Shown piece by piece: positions 22,641 to 34,281 of a stretch of 64,000 nt of DNA (positions within the stretch are counted from its first letter, which is position 1; the number at the start of each line of letters is the position of its first letter). Source of the stretch: Combretum micranthum (taxonomy: Eukaryota > Streptophyta > Magnoliopsida > Myrtales > Combretaceae); NCBI GenBank assembly GCA_024138025.1, contig JAMXBD010001049.1, positions 1 through 64,000 of the forward strand, given 5' to 3'. The notes beneath the pieces are model-generated. The model saw nothing but the letters and a program-made list of their open reading frames with translations. It made no database searches and had not been told where the DNA came from. The translations under genes and the position numbers were made by a program.

Positions 22641-23770
22641 AGCGCCTCTAGCTAACCAGACGTTGAAGCAGATCAACTGTGTTCGAGGAGTCGCGCACCT
22701 CAGATGGACTTACATGCCACATTAGGACACTTAACCCAGTGTTAGAAGAAATTTGGCAAAACATGCCAACACAAGCACCTGAACCTGAGGCAACACCAGC
22801 AACAACACCATCGTTTATACCAACACCGCCGCCACAACAAGCGTCAACAGAGGCATCTGTGCATAGGAACGAGCATAGCCAAAGTACACCACTACCTCCA
22901 CCCCCACCACCAAGACTGTATAAGAGTATGTTACCTGACTTCATCAAAAGCAACCGCTTTTTGAAGGAGCTTATGATAAGCCGGAGGAGGCTGAAGATTG
23001 GCTATCTCAAATTGAGATATCTTTTGATGCATATGAAGTTCCGCCCTGCCTACAAATTAAGTATGGAACATTCATGCTTCGCCTGAACGAGAGGATATGG
23101 TGGGAATCAAAGAAAAGGGAGTTGGGAGCTCCAATCTCTTGGGAAATATTTAGACATGAGTTTTTGGAGAATTATTTCCCAGGAAGTTTACGAGTAAGAT
23201 ATAGTGCAGACTTCTTGCAAATTGCTCAAAAGGAAGGACACCAAGCAATACGAGACCGAGTTTAGTAGATTGCTACAATATGCCCCTGATTCATACAAGT
23301 ACAGCGAGGAATTGAAAAGACAAGTCTTCAAAGGAGGATTGGATGAAGATCTGAGAATGAGATTAGAAGAATTCGACATAAGAAATTTCCGAGAATTGGT
23401 GGAAAGAGCTCAGATCATGGAAGGAGCAAGGAAAAGAGAGAAAGAAAAGAAAAAGAAGGAACCCCAATTGTTGAGAAGAAGTTTTATGTAGGATCCAGTT
23501 ACATGCCTCCACCAAAGAAATTCAAGATTCCCAACAACTACAATAACGACAGTGGAAGATTCACACCAAAAGACGTTCGTGTTGGAAGTGCAATGGAGCA
23601 CACTACCTGAAGAAGCGCCCCTAGTTATTTGGAAAGTGTTTCTTCTGTGGAAATGCAGACCACAAGATATCAAGATGCCCAACAAAGGAGTAATACTTGC
23701 CATGTCTGCAATCAGAAAGGGCATTTTGCCAACAACTGTCCACAAGGAGGGAATATTCTGACTCGGTCAT
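22641..23770 (+). pseudogene. B gag (broken)
   Basis: N-terminal part with a proline-rich linker (22760-22915, ending in a run of prolines), then the gag core read across a frameshift near 22970: AEDWLSQIEISFDAYEV, ERIWWESKKRELG, EIFRHEFLENYFPGSLR. It continues in another frame as a charged segment (23204-23491) and ends in three zinc knuckles at about 23580, 23637 and 23698. Knuckle 1 (CWKCNGAHYLKKR) has lost its last Cys; knuckles 2 (CFFCGNADHKISRC) and 3 (CHVCNQKGHFANNC) keep C-x2-C-x4-H-x4-C. At least three frameshifts. The protein would be the capsid precursor. Confidence 0.88.
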
Positions 23771-26190
23771 TGGAAGGAGTTGTTCTATAAGGATTGAGAA
23801 AGGAAGTGGGAATCGAAGTGAAGGAGATCAGAATCCATTGCTTCAGGAGTTGGATCTACAATTGGAGGGACAATGGATAAGGGAAGAGGTAAGTAAAGAA
23901 GATGGAAACTTAGCTGCCTTTGAGTGCATAAGAGGCTATAACAGCGACGTGGGAACCGATAAGCCATCAACCCATCTATGTTGTTGTTATTCCTTTATTT
24001 CAAGCAATGCCAAAATTTAAAGTTTTTCTTTATATGGATGAATAAGAGAATAGGTGTAATAATCCCCTATCAAGCACGTAAGAGGCTTTTAGTTAAGTAA
24101 ATCAGAATGTTTTGCTCTCTTGGAATTCGAGGTGACACATTCTTTTGATATATCTAGTCTAGACTACCGATAACAAACAACCAATCTCTAGTTTTAAGAT
24201 TTAAAATCCCCACACGAAAGGATGATGAAACCTAAGAAAGTGTTGGTCAATCATTTAGTAATGACGTAAGGACAAGCAGTCACTTGTGACTCTAAGGAAT
24301 AATGGAGTTAAGTAATCCTTGGGATAAGATGCATACTTTCCAAGTAAGACCCCAATGAAAAGTCACGAGGAGAACATAGGACTCATAAACCAATAAGACG
24401 GAAAGATAATATTGGTAAAGGACTTGCTATCACAAGAAAAGGAGAGACACATTCTTTCGAGTTGATAAAGGAGAATGAATGACTATCTCAAAAGAAACAA
24501 AGAGGAAATCGACCTTTGGAGACATTCATGAATCTCAATAGAAGTTTTAAGAAGAACTCTGGATAAATGATCCAGATTACATCCAAAGAGAAAGACTAAC
24601 TTGGTAACTAGACTAACAACCTATAAGGAAGTCAGCGAAACAACAACAAGAAACTCTAGACCAAGACCTGATGCAATGAAGTATACCACCATGAAATATA
24701 CGCGTTCAGCTTATAATGGAAGAAAAAGGATAAACCCCTAAGCCAAGGTGTTGACTTTCGGAAAGGAATAAAGGGAACATCCACTCCTTGGAAGTGAAAA
24801 TCTTTTGACCAATTACAAGGAGCGAAATCGTTTTCTCAAGGTTTAGAATCACAATACTACCAACTACGAACCATATCGAGAAGGAGTGACCCTCGGACCC
24901 TTTATAAACCCCATAAGTTCTGGTAACGCTTTGGGACTCAAACCAAGAATATAAGACCCTGTTGAAGAAGCGAATAATTGATGAAAATCATGGTATAGCT
25001 TGAAGGAGAAAAAGAGATAATCAAAGAATTTAATCTTAAGTATAAGGAGATGGTAAAAAGAATTGAGAAGTTGAACATCGAAAATTTCAAAACAGGGAGA
25101 AAACAATCGATAAGGTATTAAAATCAACCGTATAGAAAGAATAAAAGAGCCTAGATGAGAAGATACAAAGGATAAAGAGGAAATATAGGAAGAAAGGTGT
25201 ATTAAAGGAAGTTAAAGGACGATTTAGCATAACTAAGGACAAGGAAGTCAGTAAGAAGGAATTATGAACACAATTCATAAATTGAGACCAACGGCATATT
25301 CAAGAAGAACTCCGATATGCTGAAGTTTAAGGGACATTAGAGGAAATGAAGTGTCGATAAAGAAGTAAAGGATGGAAGGATCAATAAAGAATCGATGATA
25401 CCAAGAGAAGGACGAAATCAACCTTTTCGAGATTTTGGATTTCTCCCATTGTTAGCAAGAAGGCAAGGACGATTATAGTATAAGCTGATCAACTAACAAA
25501 GATGATTCATTTCATAATCGGTCAACATAACGTTCTCTACATACGACCTAACAAAGCTTTATAAAGAAAGATGATATGAAAGCAAAAAGGTTTTAGTCAA
25601 AAAGTCATGACAAACCGGGACATGAATATGTAGCAACGAAGAGGAACTAATAATAAGTTTTGGAGAAAAAGAGACCCCTGATGCTACGTAACCAACAATC
25701 AAGAAGAACAATTCAAGAATCTGAGAGGAACAATTAAGAGTAACTCATGAAATGAGAAAGGCACAAGATAGACAAAAGAAATAAGACTAATCGAAAAAGA
25801 AGGACTCTAGGAGTTTCCAAAATGGAAATCATGTGCGCTTAAGGGTACGAAGTAATTACCGTATGATCTTTTGAGAAGTGATAAGACAAGAAGGAAGTCT
25901 AGATTATTATATAAACATATTGAAGACATGTGACAAATCCCCATTTAACAAATGGTGAGGGAATCGAGTTACGAAGATAAAAGTTAATGTTTTTGAAGGA
26001 GAGCTTTCCTTATGAGGAATACCCAATACAGACTTTCATCCTGAAGAATTCAAAAGATAAGAAATGAGGAAATCGGTTAAGAAGAATCTTTTTCAAGTTA
26101 ACCTAAGGAGATACAAATGAAGCACAACCTAAATATTCAAGTTTGGTTGAAACCGCAATTAGGAATTTCCAAGTTTTGAGGACAAAACTT
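23771..26190 (+). pseudogene. B pol, strongly decayed and shortened
   Basis: No long frame survives and the strand is purine-rich. Integrase traces are visible: 25485-25510 reads DQLTKMIHF, matching the core around the second beta strands; 25530-25570 reads TFSTYDLTKLYKE; 25745-25780 reads VTHEMRKAQDRQK, the start of the integrase C-terminal part (compare 41160-41200 in F). Only about 1.7 kb separates the gag knuckles from the integrase, less than the usual protease-RT-RNase H length, so part was probably deleted. I could not place an RT catalytic motif. Confidence 0.65.
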
Positions 26191-26208
26191 TCTTTAAGGG
26201 GGGTAGGT
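26191..26208 (+). other. Polypurine tract of B
   Basis: TCTTTAAGGGGGGTAGGT immediately before the 3' LTR start. The preceding GAGGACAAAACTT is the usual end-of-pol context in these chromoviruses. Confidence 0.85.
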
Positions 26209-26824
26209 TGTAAACCCCCAAATTTTTGGAATCGGTTTAGCATAAAACTCTACACCGGAAGTCAAACGGAACCCTAAAGGCAATAAAACCCTAGTTTACC
26301 GTAACCGATTAAGTCCGGCATTGCCGTTTTCTTTGGCCTTGGAAAATGAAGTTGGGATAATTAGCTAGAATAGTTCATAATAACCATAGGTTTTATAAAA
26401 ATATTAGTTTTGCGAATTTCGGGTGTCCTTTGAACCCGATCGGACACAGTTCTCGAAAAACGTGTCCGGAAGCCCAGAATAGTAAAAATATTCCGAATAC
26501 ACTGTTATACTCGTAAAAATATAAGGTTTCAAAAATATCAATTACGAAATTTTTCGGTAGCTAAAAATAACAGATATAGCTATTATACGCATATTTTCTA
26601 ACTACCGGTACGTTATTAGTCATATCTATCTTACATTACACTATTCTTTTATCTCTACTATTTCTTACACATATTCTTACACACTCTATAACCTATAATC
26701 TTTACTTTTTACCTTTTCCATAACTTTATTTCACATCTACCTATACATTATATCTTTCATTTACCAAAAATTAAAAAAATAAAAATCACTTCCCCCCTCT
26801 TATCAATATGGCCGGCGCCCATGG

Positions 26825-26842
26825 CCCCCCCCCCCCCCCCCC
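26825..26842 (+). repeat. Poly-C run upstream of TATA box, B 3' LTR
   Basis: 18 consecutive C after ATGGCCGGCGCCCATGG, about 65 nt before the TATA box. The same LTR position has mixed C/T in B's 5' LTR, 28 C in J and 38 G (opposite orientation) in F. Confidence 0.85.
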
Positions 26843-26906
26843 ATTCTCCTCAATTTTGTTTCAATTTTTCTTTATTTTAATCACAAAAAATCACTCCACA
26901 TTTTCC

Positions 26907-26914
26907 TATAAATA
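26907..26914 (+). promoter_or_regulatory. TATA box of B 3' LTR
   Basis: TATAAATA in the same CCTATAAATACC context as 3437-3444. Confidence 0.7.
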
Positions 26915-27099
26915 CCTCCCTCCTCTTTCACTTCTTTCACACATTCACTACCCACAAATTTCTTACCAAAACTCTCTCAATTTCTCCTCTCAAAATCTCT
27001 CAAAATGACATCTCAAAACTCTCTCAAAATAATTCCACAACCACTTCTACCAATAAACCAAAACCTATAACCACATAACCATACCAAAGTCTTCTTCAG

Positions 27100-28396
27100 G
27101 TACCACTTCATATTTCTTTCTTCTTCTTCATGTCATGTAACTTTACATGACCATAGTGTGAGTTTCCAAAGACTATAAGTTATGGAAGCTACATTATGTT
27201 CATGTATTGTTCTTGTTTATGCAAATCCATTTATGTTTATGTTATTACTTTTGTTTTTATTATCGTTAATATATCTAAGTAATATTATCTATATATATAT
27301 ACATATTCTTTAGAGCATAAAGCTCACTTGCAATTTATTTATTTCATGCAAAGCAATTTATTTATTTATTCCATTGCAATTTATTTATTTATTCCTTATT
27401 ATTTTAAGACTAGTCTCTAGTCTTAAACTTGTCCTCATTAAGTCAAATAAGTTTTTCTTTCTTTCATTTTATTTTATTTTGGGACTAGTCTACTTCTTAG
27501 TCCTAGGAGCCTTGAAAAAGCTAAGACCCAATACTTGACTTTATTATTTATGTTATTTTTGTTTACTTTTATTCTCATAAATCATGTTCATTTAAATTGT
27601 CGTCCAAAGTTTCAAGTTCTAAAAATAAATTGACAAAAAGAAGATTTTAACACATTAGAAATAAGTTTATGTATAGAAGGAAATCTATGGTTTGAAAAAC
27701 AAAAATAAAGATATCTCTTTTCAAGTTACAAGAAGAAATTATTAAGATTTTAGAAACTACTTTACTATAAAAAGTTCTTAAGTCACATATTGTTCCACTT
27801 TTTTTATCAAGAAAATAAACTTTTATGAATGGATGATTTCTATGAAAAACATAAGGCATGAGAAAAGAATAAGAAATTTTCAAGTAAACATTTTTGCAAA
27901 CAAATAGACAAAGGAATTTGTACAAGAAAAATAAATATGAAGAATAACATATTTTCTAAAAACTCCAAACCAACATTATTTTACTCAAGAAAAATAATTG
28001 GACAACAAAACACTTGAGCATGCTTAAATATGAGTTATATAGTTATAAAAAGTGAATTTTTTAACTGTATAGGTAACTAAGTATTTATCAAACAAATTTT
28101 GATCTCATGAACCAAAGTTGTTTTATGTTGGAAAAATTCGTGGTGAATTTTGTCGCCATAGTTTCGGGGCCTAAATGGTGTAGTTTGACAAAAAGATTTT
28201 TAGAAATGGATAGATCTTTTCGAGGAGGTAGAAATCGGTAAATTATATGTGCGATTCCGAGTTAAAATGACCAAGTTATGACCATTTTAGGTTGGAACAT
28301 TCGTTTATACAAACTTTAACGTTCTTTTGACATTGTTTTGTCAAAATTCAAGAAAATTATCATGAAATGCTCATTGTGGGTATTTTCTTTTGCTAG
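27100..28396 (+). other. Intron-like segment 1 in B 3' LTR
   Basis: 1297 nt between CTTCTTCAG/GTACC and TTTTGCTAG/GTGGCC, the counterpart of 3604-4878. Both borders are kept despite LTR divergence. Inference only. Confidence 0.4.
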
Positions 28397-30191
28397 GTGG
28401 CCCCCAGGAAGGATTCCTTTATCCCGAAGATTATTACGATTAAGTGGAGTGTGTGAACGACTCATCCACCTTAAGAAATAGTCGACATGGCATCGTGAGT
28501 TTATTTCCATTAAATGCTATACTTGTTGTGCTTATAAATTAGTTGCATTAGAGCTAGGAAAAGATAAATTGATATGTATGTAAAATAATTCTTTGAAAGA
28601 ATTTAAGAATATCGGAGCCGGAATTGTTTTAAATGTTTGTTTAGTATAGCATTGATTTGTATGAAATTCCTTGATCACCTTAAATTCAAAAATAATTATG
28701 CTATGACTTTATAAATAAGTGAATTCATGCATACCACGAAGTAAGTCACATTGCATTTTAGGTTATTATTGTAAGCCCTGGAAAAATTCAGTAAATAATT
28801 CTAAAGATGAACTTTGAAAATAAAACCCTGAAAGTCACTTCGAATTAAAACTGAACTTCGATAAGTCCCAAATTCCGAAAGAATTCGGAAATTTCTGAAT
28901 CGTGAGAAAAATAAGAAACCTCAGAAATAAAATAGCAACTCAATATGCTTCCATTCAAAAACCTCTATGTACGACAAATTTTCTATTTAACTATAACTTA
29001 TAAATTCGGGTAAAATAGAGCCATAAAATAAATTGTTAAGAAGTGAATAATGATTAACCATAGGGAATAAAACTCAATCCAAAGAATTCCAAGAACGTTG
29101 TGAGATATTAAATATTTATAAAAATCGACCTTAAAGTAAATCTCACCAATCAGATACGTCATAAAGGTATAAAATATCAGTTTCCAAATTGCAAAGTGTG
29201 AACTGGAAAGTCAACCGGAAAACCTAGGTCCCTGAATCTCCTAAGAAACTCCCTAAATCAAGGAGTCGGAATAAGAGAAAAAGGTGTAATCGGTTCGCAT
29301 TAGGACTAGGATGCTCTAAAGGATGAGATCGACGAGTTTTCGACCTATTCCAATCCGGCCAGGTGCTGACTTCGAAAAGCCCGCCCTGGGATTCGAAATG
29401 TCAAAGATATGTTATTGATGCCGTTAGGGTCATCTTTCTATAAGGAGCTCCAAATTATTAGTTTTACAAATTTCATATAGTTAGGATTACTTGATTTAGC
29501 AAATTTACTTGTATTTCATTACTACCGGTAATTAGTGGGTCTTTCAATACGATCTACCATTATTCATTACATAATTTTTTATTTTATTTTTATTTTTGTT
29601 CTTGTAATATATACCCTAGCTTCTTAGTAATCGAATAAACTTCGAAAACCGGAGAACAAAACCCTATATTAGTCTAGTTCAAGCTTAGTAAGAGGAGCTT
29701 AGAAACTCTAGATCCGGTTTTTTTTTCGGTTTCATAACAAAAGAAGTTTTATAAAGTAAATGAATACAAATTATTGTTTTATAGTATATTTTAAACCTTA
29801 GAAAGTTTTAAAATTCGGGAATTTTTCAATTCCAGGCCTTCCCGAGCTCAATTATGGAAAAACATGCCCTGGGACCACCAACTCAGAAAAATATTCCGGA
29901 ATATTCATTAGAACCATAATTTTATGAGGATTTCAAAATATCAATTTTATAATTTTCCAGGCTATAAAAATTACAGTTATAGCCTTTTCCCGTATTTTCT
30001 TTACAACCGGTAAAGTAGATGTCTTGTCTACTATTCACAAGTACAACCTACACTACACACTACCCATACCCTATTCTTACATCCTTACAACTACTCATTA
30101 CAATTTTCTTCCAAGAAATTTTGTTTCCTAATCAAATATTACAATTATTACATTTATTAAATAAATTACAAATTTTATAAAAAATTCAAAT

Positions 30192-30208
30192 TTCTCTCTC
30201 TCTCTCTC
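30192..30208 (+). repeat. TC microsatellite in LTR C
   Basis: Run of about eight TC/CT dinucleotides directly before the ATGGCCGGCGCAC box, upstream of the TATA box. F, I and K carry GA-rich runs at the homologous place in reverse orientation. Confidence 0.75.
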
Positions 30209-30295
30209 ACTCAATGGCCGGCGCACCCCCCTCCCAATTTCCTCATTTTTGTTTTATTTTACTCATTTATTCAACTAAAACCTTAATCCACTTAT

Positions 30296-30303
30296 TATAT
30301 AAG
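30296..30303 (+). promoter_or_regulatory. TATA box of LTR C
   Basis: TATATAAG followed by a CT-rich stretch, about 80 nt after the GCCGGCGC box and at the homologous position to the B TATA box. Confidence 0.55.
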
Positions 30304-32316
30304 CTTATATTCTCTCTCCTTCTCATTTTTCACTCTTTCAAAATTTGTAAAAGGTTGAAAACCTCTCTTCCTCTTCTCCTTGTTGCCGTGACAAGCACAC
30401 ACACACACTCACCTTCACAACTCCATTTCATCTTCTTTTCTACTCCAAATCTCCATATATGTGATGATTTTAAGCTTTGTTATTACCAAATCTTGTAATG
30501 GCAAGACCATTCTTGAGTGTTTTCCACCTTTAATCCCAATGAGCATATGCTAGGGACATGAAAACACTAATACAAGAATCTCAAGCCATCACAAAAAGTG
30601 GATCTAGTGTTTAAAAGAGTTTATGTTGGAATATCATCTTGCTCATGCATGTAAAGTAGAGATCTAGCATAGAAAGTTATGTTCTTGCCATGAAACTCAT
30701 GATTCATGCACTATATATGGTAGATCTAGTGTTTAGACGTTCATGCCTTCATCTACATTTATGTTCATGTGGATATCTTGAGCTTCCATGCACTAATAAT
30801 CATAAAGGCTTAGTCTTCCATGTATATAGATGTGTTAGATGGTAGATCTTCATGTATAGGAAGTAAGAAACTTGAAAAAAAAAAAAAGATTTTTACTAGG
30901 AATGTTTTATGGAAATTCGGATGATTCTTGAAACCCATTTAAAAAACCCTTGAAACCACTTTAAAACTCATATTTTGCACAAGAAATGGGAGGTAAATGT
31001 AATAGATACCCTTAAGGAATGATTTTCATAAGTTTAAATGAGTTTGGGCATGAGTAAAATGTAAAACAAGTAGTGGAGTTAGAATGAAAAATCTTGAGAT
31101 AGTGATTAGTATGTTAAATCCGTATTTTGAAATAATGCCTACATAAACACTTAGTGTCCAAGCTTAAATTGCATATTTTATGAGTCAAATGGAGTCCTCA
31201 GACAATAGATATAATAAAGCTTCAAATTTTGGTGCATTAAATAAGTTTTCTCATAAGGAAAATGCAAGAAATGAAATTTTCCAAAATCCGGATTTTTTGT
31301 GAAAAGTTTCTTTAAAAACATATTTACAAAGTGAAAAATGTGAGTTTTTATACTTAAATGGAGGTCTTGGATGGCATAGGTGATAAAGACTTGTTTTTAG
31401 TTAGATAATAAGTAAATTCTAGGAATAGGATCCTAAAATACTAGAAGATTCAAAAATTTGGAAAGAATGGATTTTAGGAAATGACTAATGTGAAGTCTTG
31501 TAATGATTAGGAGTTATTAAGTGTTCATTATCAAAAATCATCAAGATCATGTATATATTGAATTCATTACATGACATTCATACTAGGAATTCATTCATAT
31601 TCCATCTATGCATGAGTTATCGACTAAAGACATTTTTACTAAATGTGAAACAATTTTTCGAAAATGGAAACGTTACAGTACAGATCTGACCCTTCTGTTC
31701 CATGGCCTTAATATCTTCAAAACTTGAAAATAATATTAGAAATAGATAGATCTTTCGAAGTAGATAGGAATCGATATAAAATTTGCGAAATTTCGAGTTC
31801 AAATGACCAAGTTATGGCCGTTTGAAGTTGGAACTTCCGCAAGTAGCGAGAATCACGACTTTGATTAGTTTAGATGCATAGCTTGAATTAGTTAAGTGAT
31901 GAAATTCTTACTAAGCTATTCTTATTTGGTAGGTGATCCCGAGCATGGCGATACCGTATCACCCGACCACCGTTATTAAGAGACCGGCGTACCATGGCCG
32001 AGTGAGTTCCTCTTCCGATTTCAATTATTGCTTGTGATTGTAATGATAGCCGCACTAGTTGCTAGGTAAAGATAAAAGGAATGATTATGTATGATAGGGT
32101 TAGTTGAGAATTATGATTGTCTGTTGTTGATATGCGAAATTGAACTTAAGGAATATCGAAACCGGGTGATAAGTTATTGTTTGTGTAGAGATGAGTTAGA
32201 ATTGACTGTCTGCGAGCATTGCTTGGCCACCTAAAAGAATCGAATTAATCTATTATTGGACCTCAATTATAATTGGACTCATTCATATCACGATGGGGAT
32301 GGAGCATTAGCATTTA

Positions 32317-32415
32317 TTGGTTTTTCGTGATCCATAAAATGAATATATGTTGGTTAATCGTGATCCATAGAACGAATATATGTTGGTTAATCGTGATCCA
32401 TAAAACGAAATGTTG
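32317..32415 (+). repeat. 33-bp tandem repeat in LTR C (3 copies)
   Basis: Units 32317-32349, 32350-32382 and 32383-32415, each with TTGGTTAATCGTGATCCATA or close variants; a degenerate fourth follows. J has a related 38-bp unit sharing CGTGANCCATAAA. D, G and I carry degenerate relatives in reverse orientation. Confidence 0.9.
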
Positions 32416-32475
32416 TTCAGTTAACCGTGAGTATAAATGGCGCCGTACCGCAGGATTCGTAAATCTGCTAACCTG

Positions 32476-32525
32476 GGATGGAGGGTGCAAGTCCATCCAC
32501 ATATGATTTCCGGTTGGTCATATGT
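32476..32525 (+). other. Twin stem-loops in LTR C
   Basis: GGATGGA (32476-32482) with TCCATCC (32492-32498); ACATATGA (32499-32506) with TCATATGT (32518-32525), loop containing CCGG. The two stems are immediately adjacent. Confidence 0.75.
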
Positions 32526-32618
32526 TTGTTGAACTCACTCGTTTGATGCATTTCACTTGGTTGATTAATCACTTGCTTGAATGTTTGTATTAATTGTGAT
32601 TCGGAAGCTTTCACTCAC

Positions 32619-32635
32619 TAAGCTAGTGTAGCTTA
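32619..32635 (+). other. Palindromic TAAGCTA/TAGCTTA box in LTR C
   Basis: TAAGCTA-GTG-TAGCTTA. In J it reads TAAGCTA-GT-TAGCTTA (58134-58149). B has TAAGC...GCTTA. It is followed by CCCC(A/G)ATAG in most copies and lies just before the 42-nt segment. Confidence 0.6.
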
Positions 32636-32659
32636 TACCCCAATAGTATCCTATTGCAG

Positions 32660-32701
32660 TATGAATACCTTTGGCTATCTCCGAGGACCTGGGGACATCA
32701 A
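32660..32701 (+). other. 42-nt microexon-like segment, LTR C
   Basis: Preceded by CCTATTGCAG and followed by GTATAGC. Joined in phase to the ATG segment ending at 32001, the frame stays open through all 42 nt. Inference from sequence only. Confidence 0.4.
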
Positions 32702-33082
32702 GTATAGCTCTTAGAGGTTGAGGAGCTTTGGTTAAGGCCGGGCCTAAAAGTAGAAATGGATTTCTAATCATGTTTCCTAGAACCAGTGTTCGAAGGATGA
32801 TACCGGGAATTTTGTGAGCTTGAGAATTCTTAGCATTGTTATCAGGGGTATGCCCCCTAGTTCATGTAATAGAATAATTCTCTGTAAGACGGTCATGATT
32901 TACGTTCTTGCTGCTATGTATGTCTCCTTAAGCTACTACGAAGCAATGTATGGTCTATAAATGTTGAGAATGAGCCTTACACCCGATGTTCAAACTCATG
33001 GAAAGACTAAGGTTGTCTTTCTTGAGTTTAAATGTTGAGTGTGGCGAACTGTCACATGTAGGGCACACTTTGGGGCGTGACA

Positions 33083-33862
33083 ATTATCCTTGGGTGAGAA
33101 GGATAGTAAGCTCATGTCGAAAGCAACACTTGGCGAGAGATCCAAAAGCAACTGCTTGGCGACTTAAGGGAAATGCTTGGCGGAAGATTTGAAAGCAAGG
33201 TCAAATCAAGTAGATTCGGAATGCTTGGCGATGAGTGCTCGCGAGCATAAAACTTTTTTAATTAAAACTACTTGTTTTGAGGTTAAGTATCACCAAACCC
33301 CGAATGAAGGGCGCAAATCTATTCAACATATAGTTCCCGGAAAACTATATGCTTGTTTGCTCACGTGTATGCTGCATTACATTTGATTGTTTATTCCACT
33401 TGTTTGAAATCTTGATACAAGAAGTTATTTATGGAAATAGTTCTCACTAAGCCTATTAGCTTATACCCCGATAGATATCTTTTGCAGTTTTCCTACTTAT
33501 GGTTATGGCTACGTGGACCCTGCGGGCAGGTAATTTCTTTTTGGGTAATAGAAATTTAGATAAAGTGTAGTAATAGTATTGATGTACAAATACTCATGTA
33601 ATAGATTAGTGATCAAAGGGAAATGTCCCTAAGTTTGTAAAGCCATTGATATGAATGAATGATTATTATAAATCCTCTTTTCTTAATAAGTTATTTATAT
33701 CTTCTTAAACTGCATAATTCCATATATGGTCCTCTAAATTTGTGAAAGCACGCCTTACACTTAATATAAAAGCTTTTAGGAATGGCTAAGGTTATCATAC
33801 TTAAGCTTTAATATTAAGTGTGGCGGACTGTCACGTTTAGGGTTCCCTTTTGGGGCGTGACA
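33083..33862 (+). repeat. B 3' LTR, last part
   Basis: Resumes with the ATTAT duplication and includes the CTTGGCGGAAGAT-type short repeats (33110-33240), stem 2 CATATAGTT/AACTATATG (33327-33351), the 42-nt segment 33488-33529 between TTTTGCAG and GTAATTTC, and the end TTTTGGGGCGTGACA. Stem 1 here has a mismatch. Confidence 0.92.
33488..33529 (+). other. 42-nt microexon-like segment, B 3' LTR
   Basis: Same borders as 5653-5694. In this copy TAA of the 5' LTR reads TAT, so the joined frame from ATG at 28487 would stay open. Confidence 0.4.
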
Positions 33863-33882
33863 GTACCCTTCGGGGCATGACA
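33863..33882 (+). mobile_element. LTR Z, terminal 20 bases
   Basis: Repeats GTACC (33863-33867), then CTTCGGGGCATGACA, the 3' end of Z separated from its body by B. The next base belongs to element D's internal region on the other strand. Confidence 0.85.
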
Positions 33883-34281
33883 GCCTTACTACAATCTATT
33901 GTAGTTTTATAAAGGTTCAACTAATTCATTCCAAGAATAACATCAAAATCAACCAAAGACAGAACTAACATATCTATAGGCATACTTTTATCAGAAATCA
34001 CAACATCAACGTTTCTATAAACATATGGTTCTTTTGATTGCGTACCAAAAGGAGTATTAATATTCATGACTCTATCATATAGCACTTTAGAAGACAAACC
34101 ACACTTATTCACAAAACTTTCAGCAATACATGCATTAGTGGCACCAGTATTAATCAAAGTATATGCAGGATGATATGCAATATGTATAGTACCTGTCAGT
34201 GTATCAATTGTAGGAGCTCTCTCACAATGTTGCAAAGCAAACACTCAAGCCGCTGACATTCCTTTTCTAAAATTTAGTCCA
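33883..34281 (-). pseudogene. D protease remnant
   Basis: Retropepsin domain of a chromovirus on the minus strand. The frame 34244-33921 contains LINTGATNACI, where the catalytic D-(S/T)-G has become N-T-G, and ends VDFDVILGMN, the usual C-terminal flap and helix. Loss of the catalytic Asp makes it inactive. The rest of pol is not in the window: LTR Z replaces it at 33883. Confidence 0.85.

Larger units (their letters stand above)
26209..28769 (+). repeat. B 3' LTR, first part
   Basis: 2561 bp, homologous to 2702-5225. Contains a poly-C run (26825-26842) after ATGGCCGGCGCCC, the TATA box at 26907, donor-like TTCAG/GTACC at 27099-27100, the AAGTTATGG hairpin region near 28250-28300 (AAGTTATGA here), an acceptor at 28396 and the conserved ATG plus GTGAGT at 28487-28500. 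Interrupted by solo LTR C after ATTAT (28765-28769). Confidence 0.92.
28770..33082 (+). mobile_element. Solo LTR C (4313 bp) in B 3' LTR
   Basis: Starts TGTAAGCCCTGG and ends GGGGCGTGACA, with perfect ATTAT duplications (28765-28769 and 33083-33087). No internal coding region, so it is a solo LTR left by LTR-LTR recombination. Same LTR architecture as B but a distinct subfamily: GCCGGCGC box near 30216, TATA at 30296, hairpin at 31791-31833, exon-like segment 31933-32001 with ATG at 31994, 33-bp repeats, twin hairpins, 42-nt segment, terminal inverted-repeat end. The frame at 30214-30498 lies over the promoter region and is not called a gene. Confidence 0.93.
2702..33862 (+). mobile_element. 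Element B: full-length long-LTR chromovirus carrying two nested inserts
   Basis: Plus-strand Ty3/gypsy element with LTRs starting TGTAAACCCCC and ending GGGGYGTGACA, flanked by the 5-bp duplication GTACC (2697-2701 and 33863-33867) inside LTR Z. After removing Tat element A (5896-20987) and solo LTR C (28770-33082), B is about 11.7 kb: LTR 3325, internal 5085, LTR 3336. Internal order is PBS, upstream ORF, gag, decayed pol, polypurine tract. The two LTRs differ at roughly 6 percent of bases over their first 300 nt by eye, so the insertion is not recent. Chromovirus assignment rests on the tRNA-iMet-type PBS, three-knuckle gag, integrase remnants and LTR similarity to F and I, where the chromodomain-like end is visible. 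Confidence 0.9.

Noticed and set aside
21124..26208. B as a gag-only, pol-less element of the TR-GAG type
   Set aside because: Integrase fragments are readable at 25485-25570 and 25745-25780, so pol was present and has decayed.
26808..27008. Short frames beginning ATGGCCGGCGCC (also 30214-30498)
   Set aside because: They span the poly-C run and TATA box, upstream of the expected transcription start, and differ in length in every copy.
32317..32415. tRNA-like or origin iterons in LTR C
   Set aside because: Simple three-copy tandem repeat with related repeats in sister LTRs; no cloverleaf or replication context.
28770..33082. C as a full element with its own LTRs and interior
   Set aside because: It has a single TATA region and a single set of the LTR blocks, no PBS, polypurine tract or coding sequence, and one uninterrupted LTR order.
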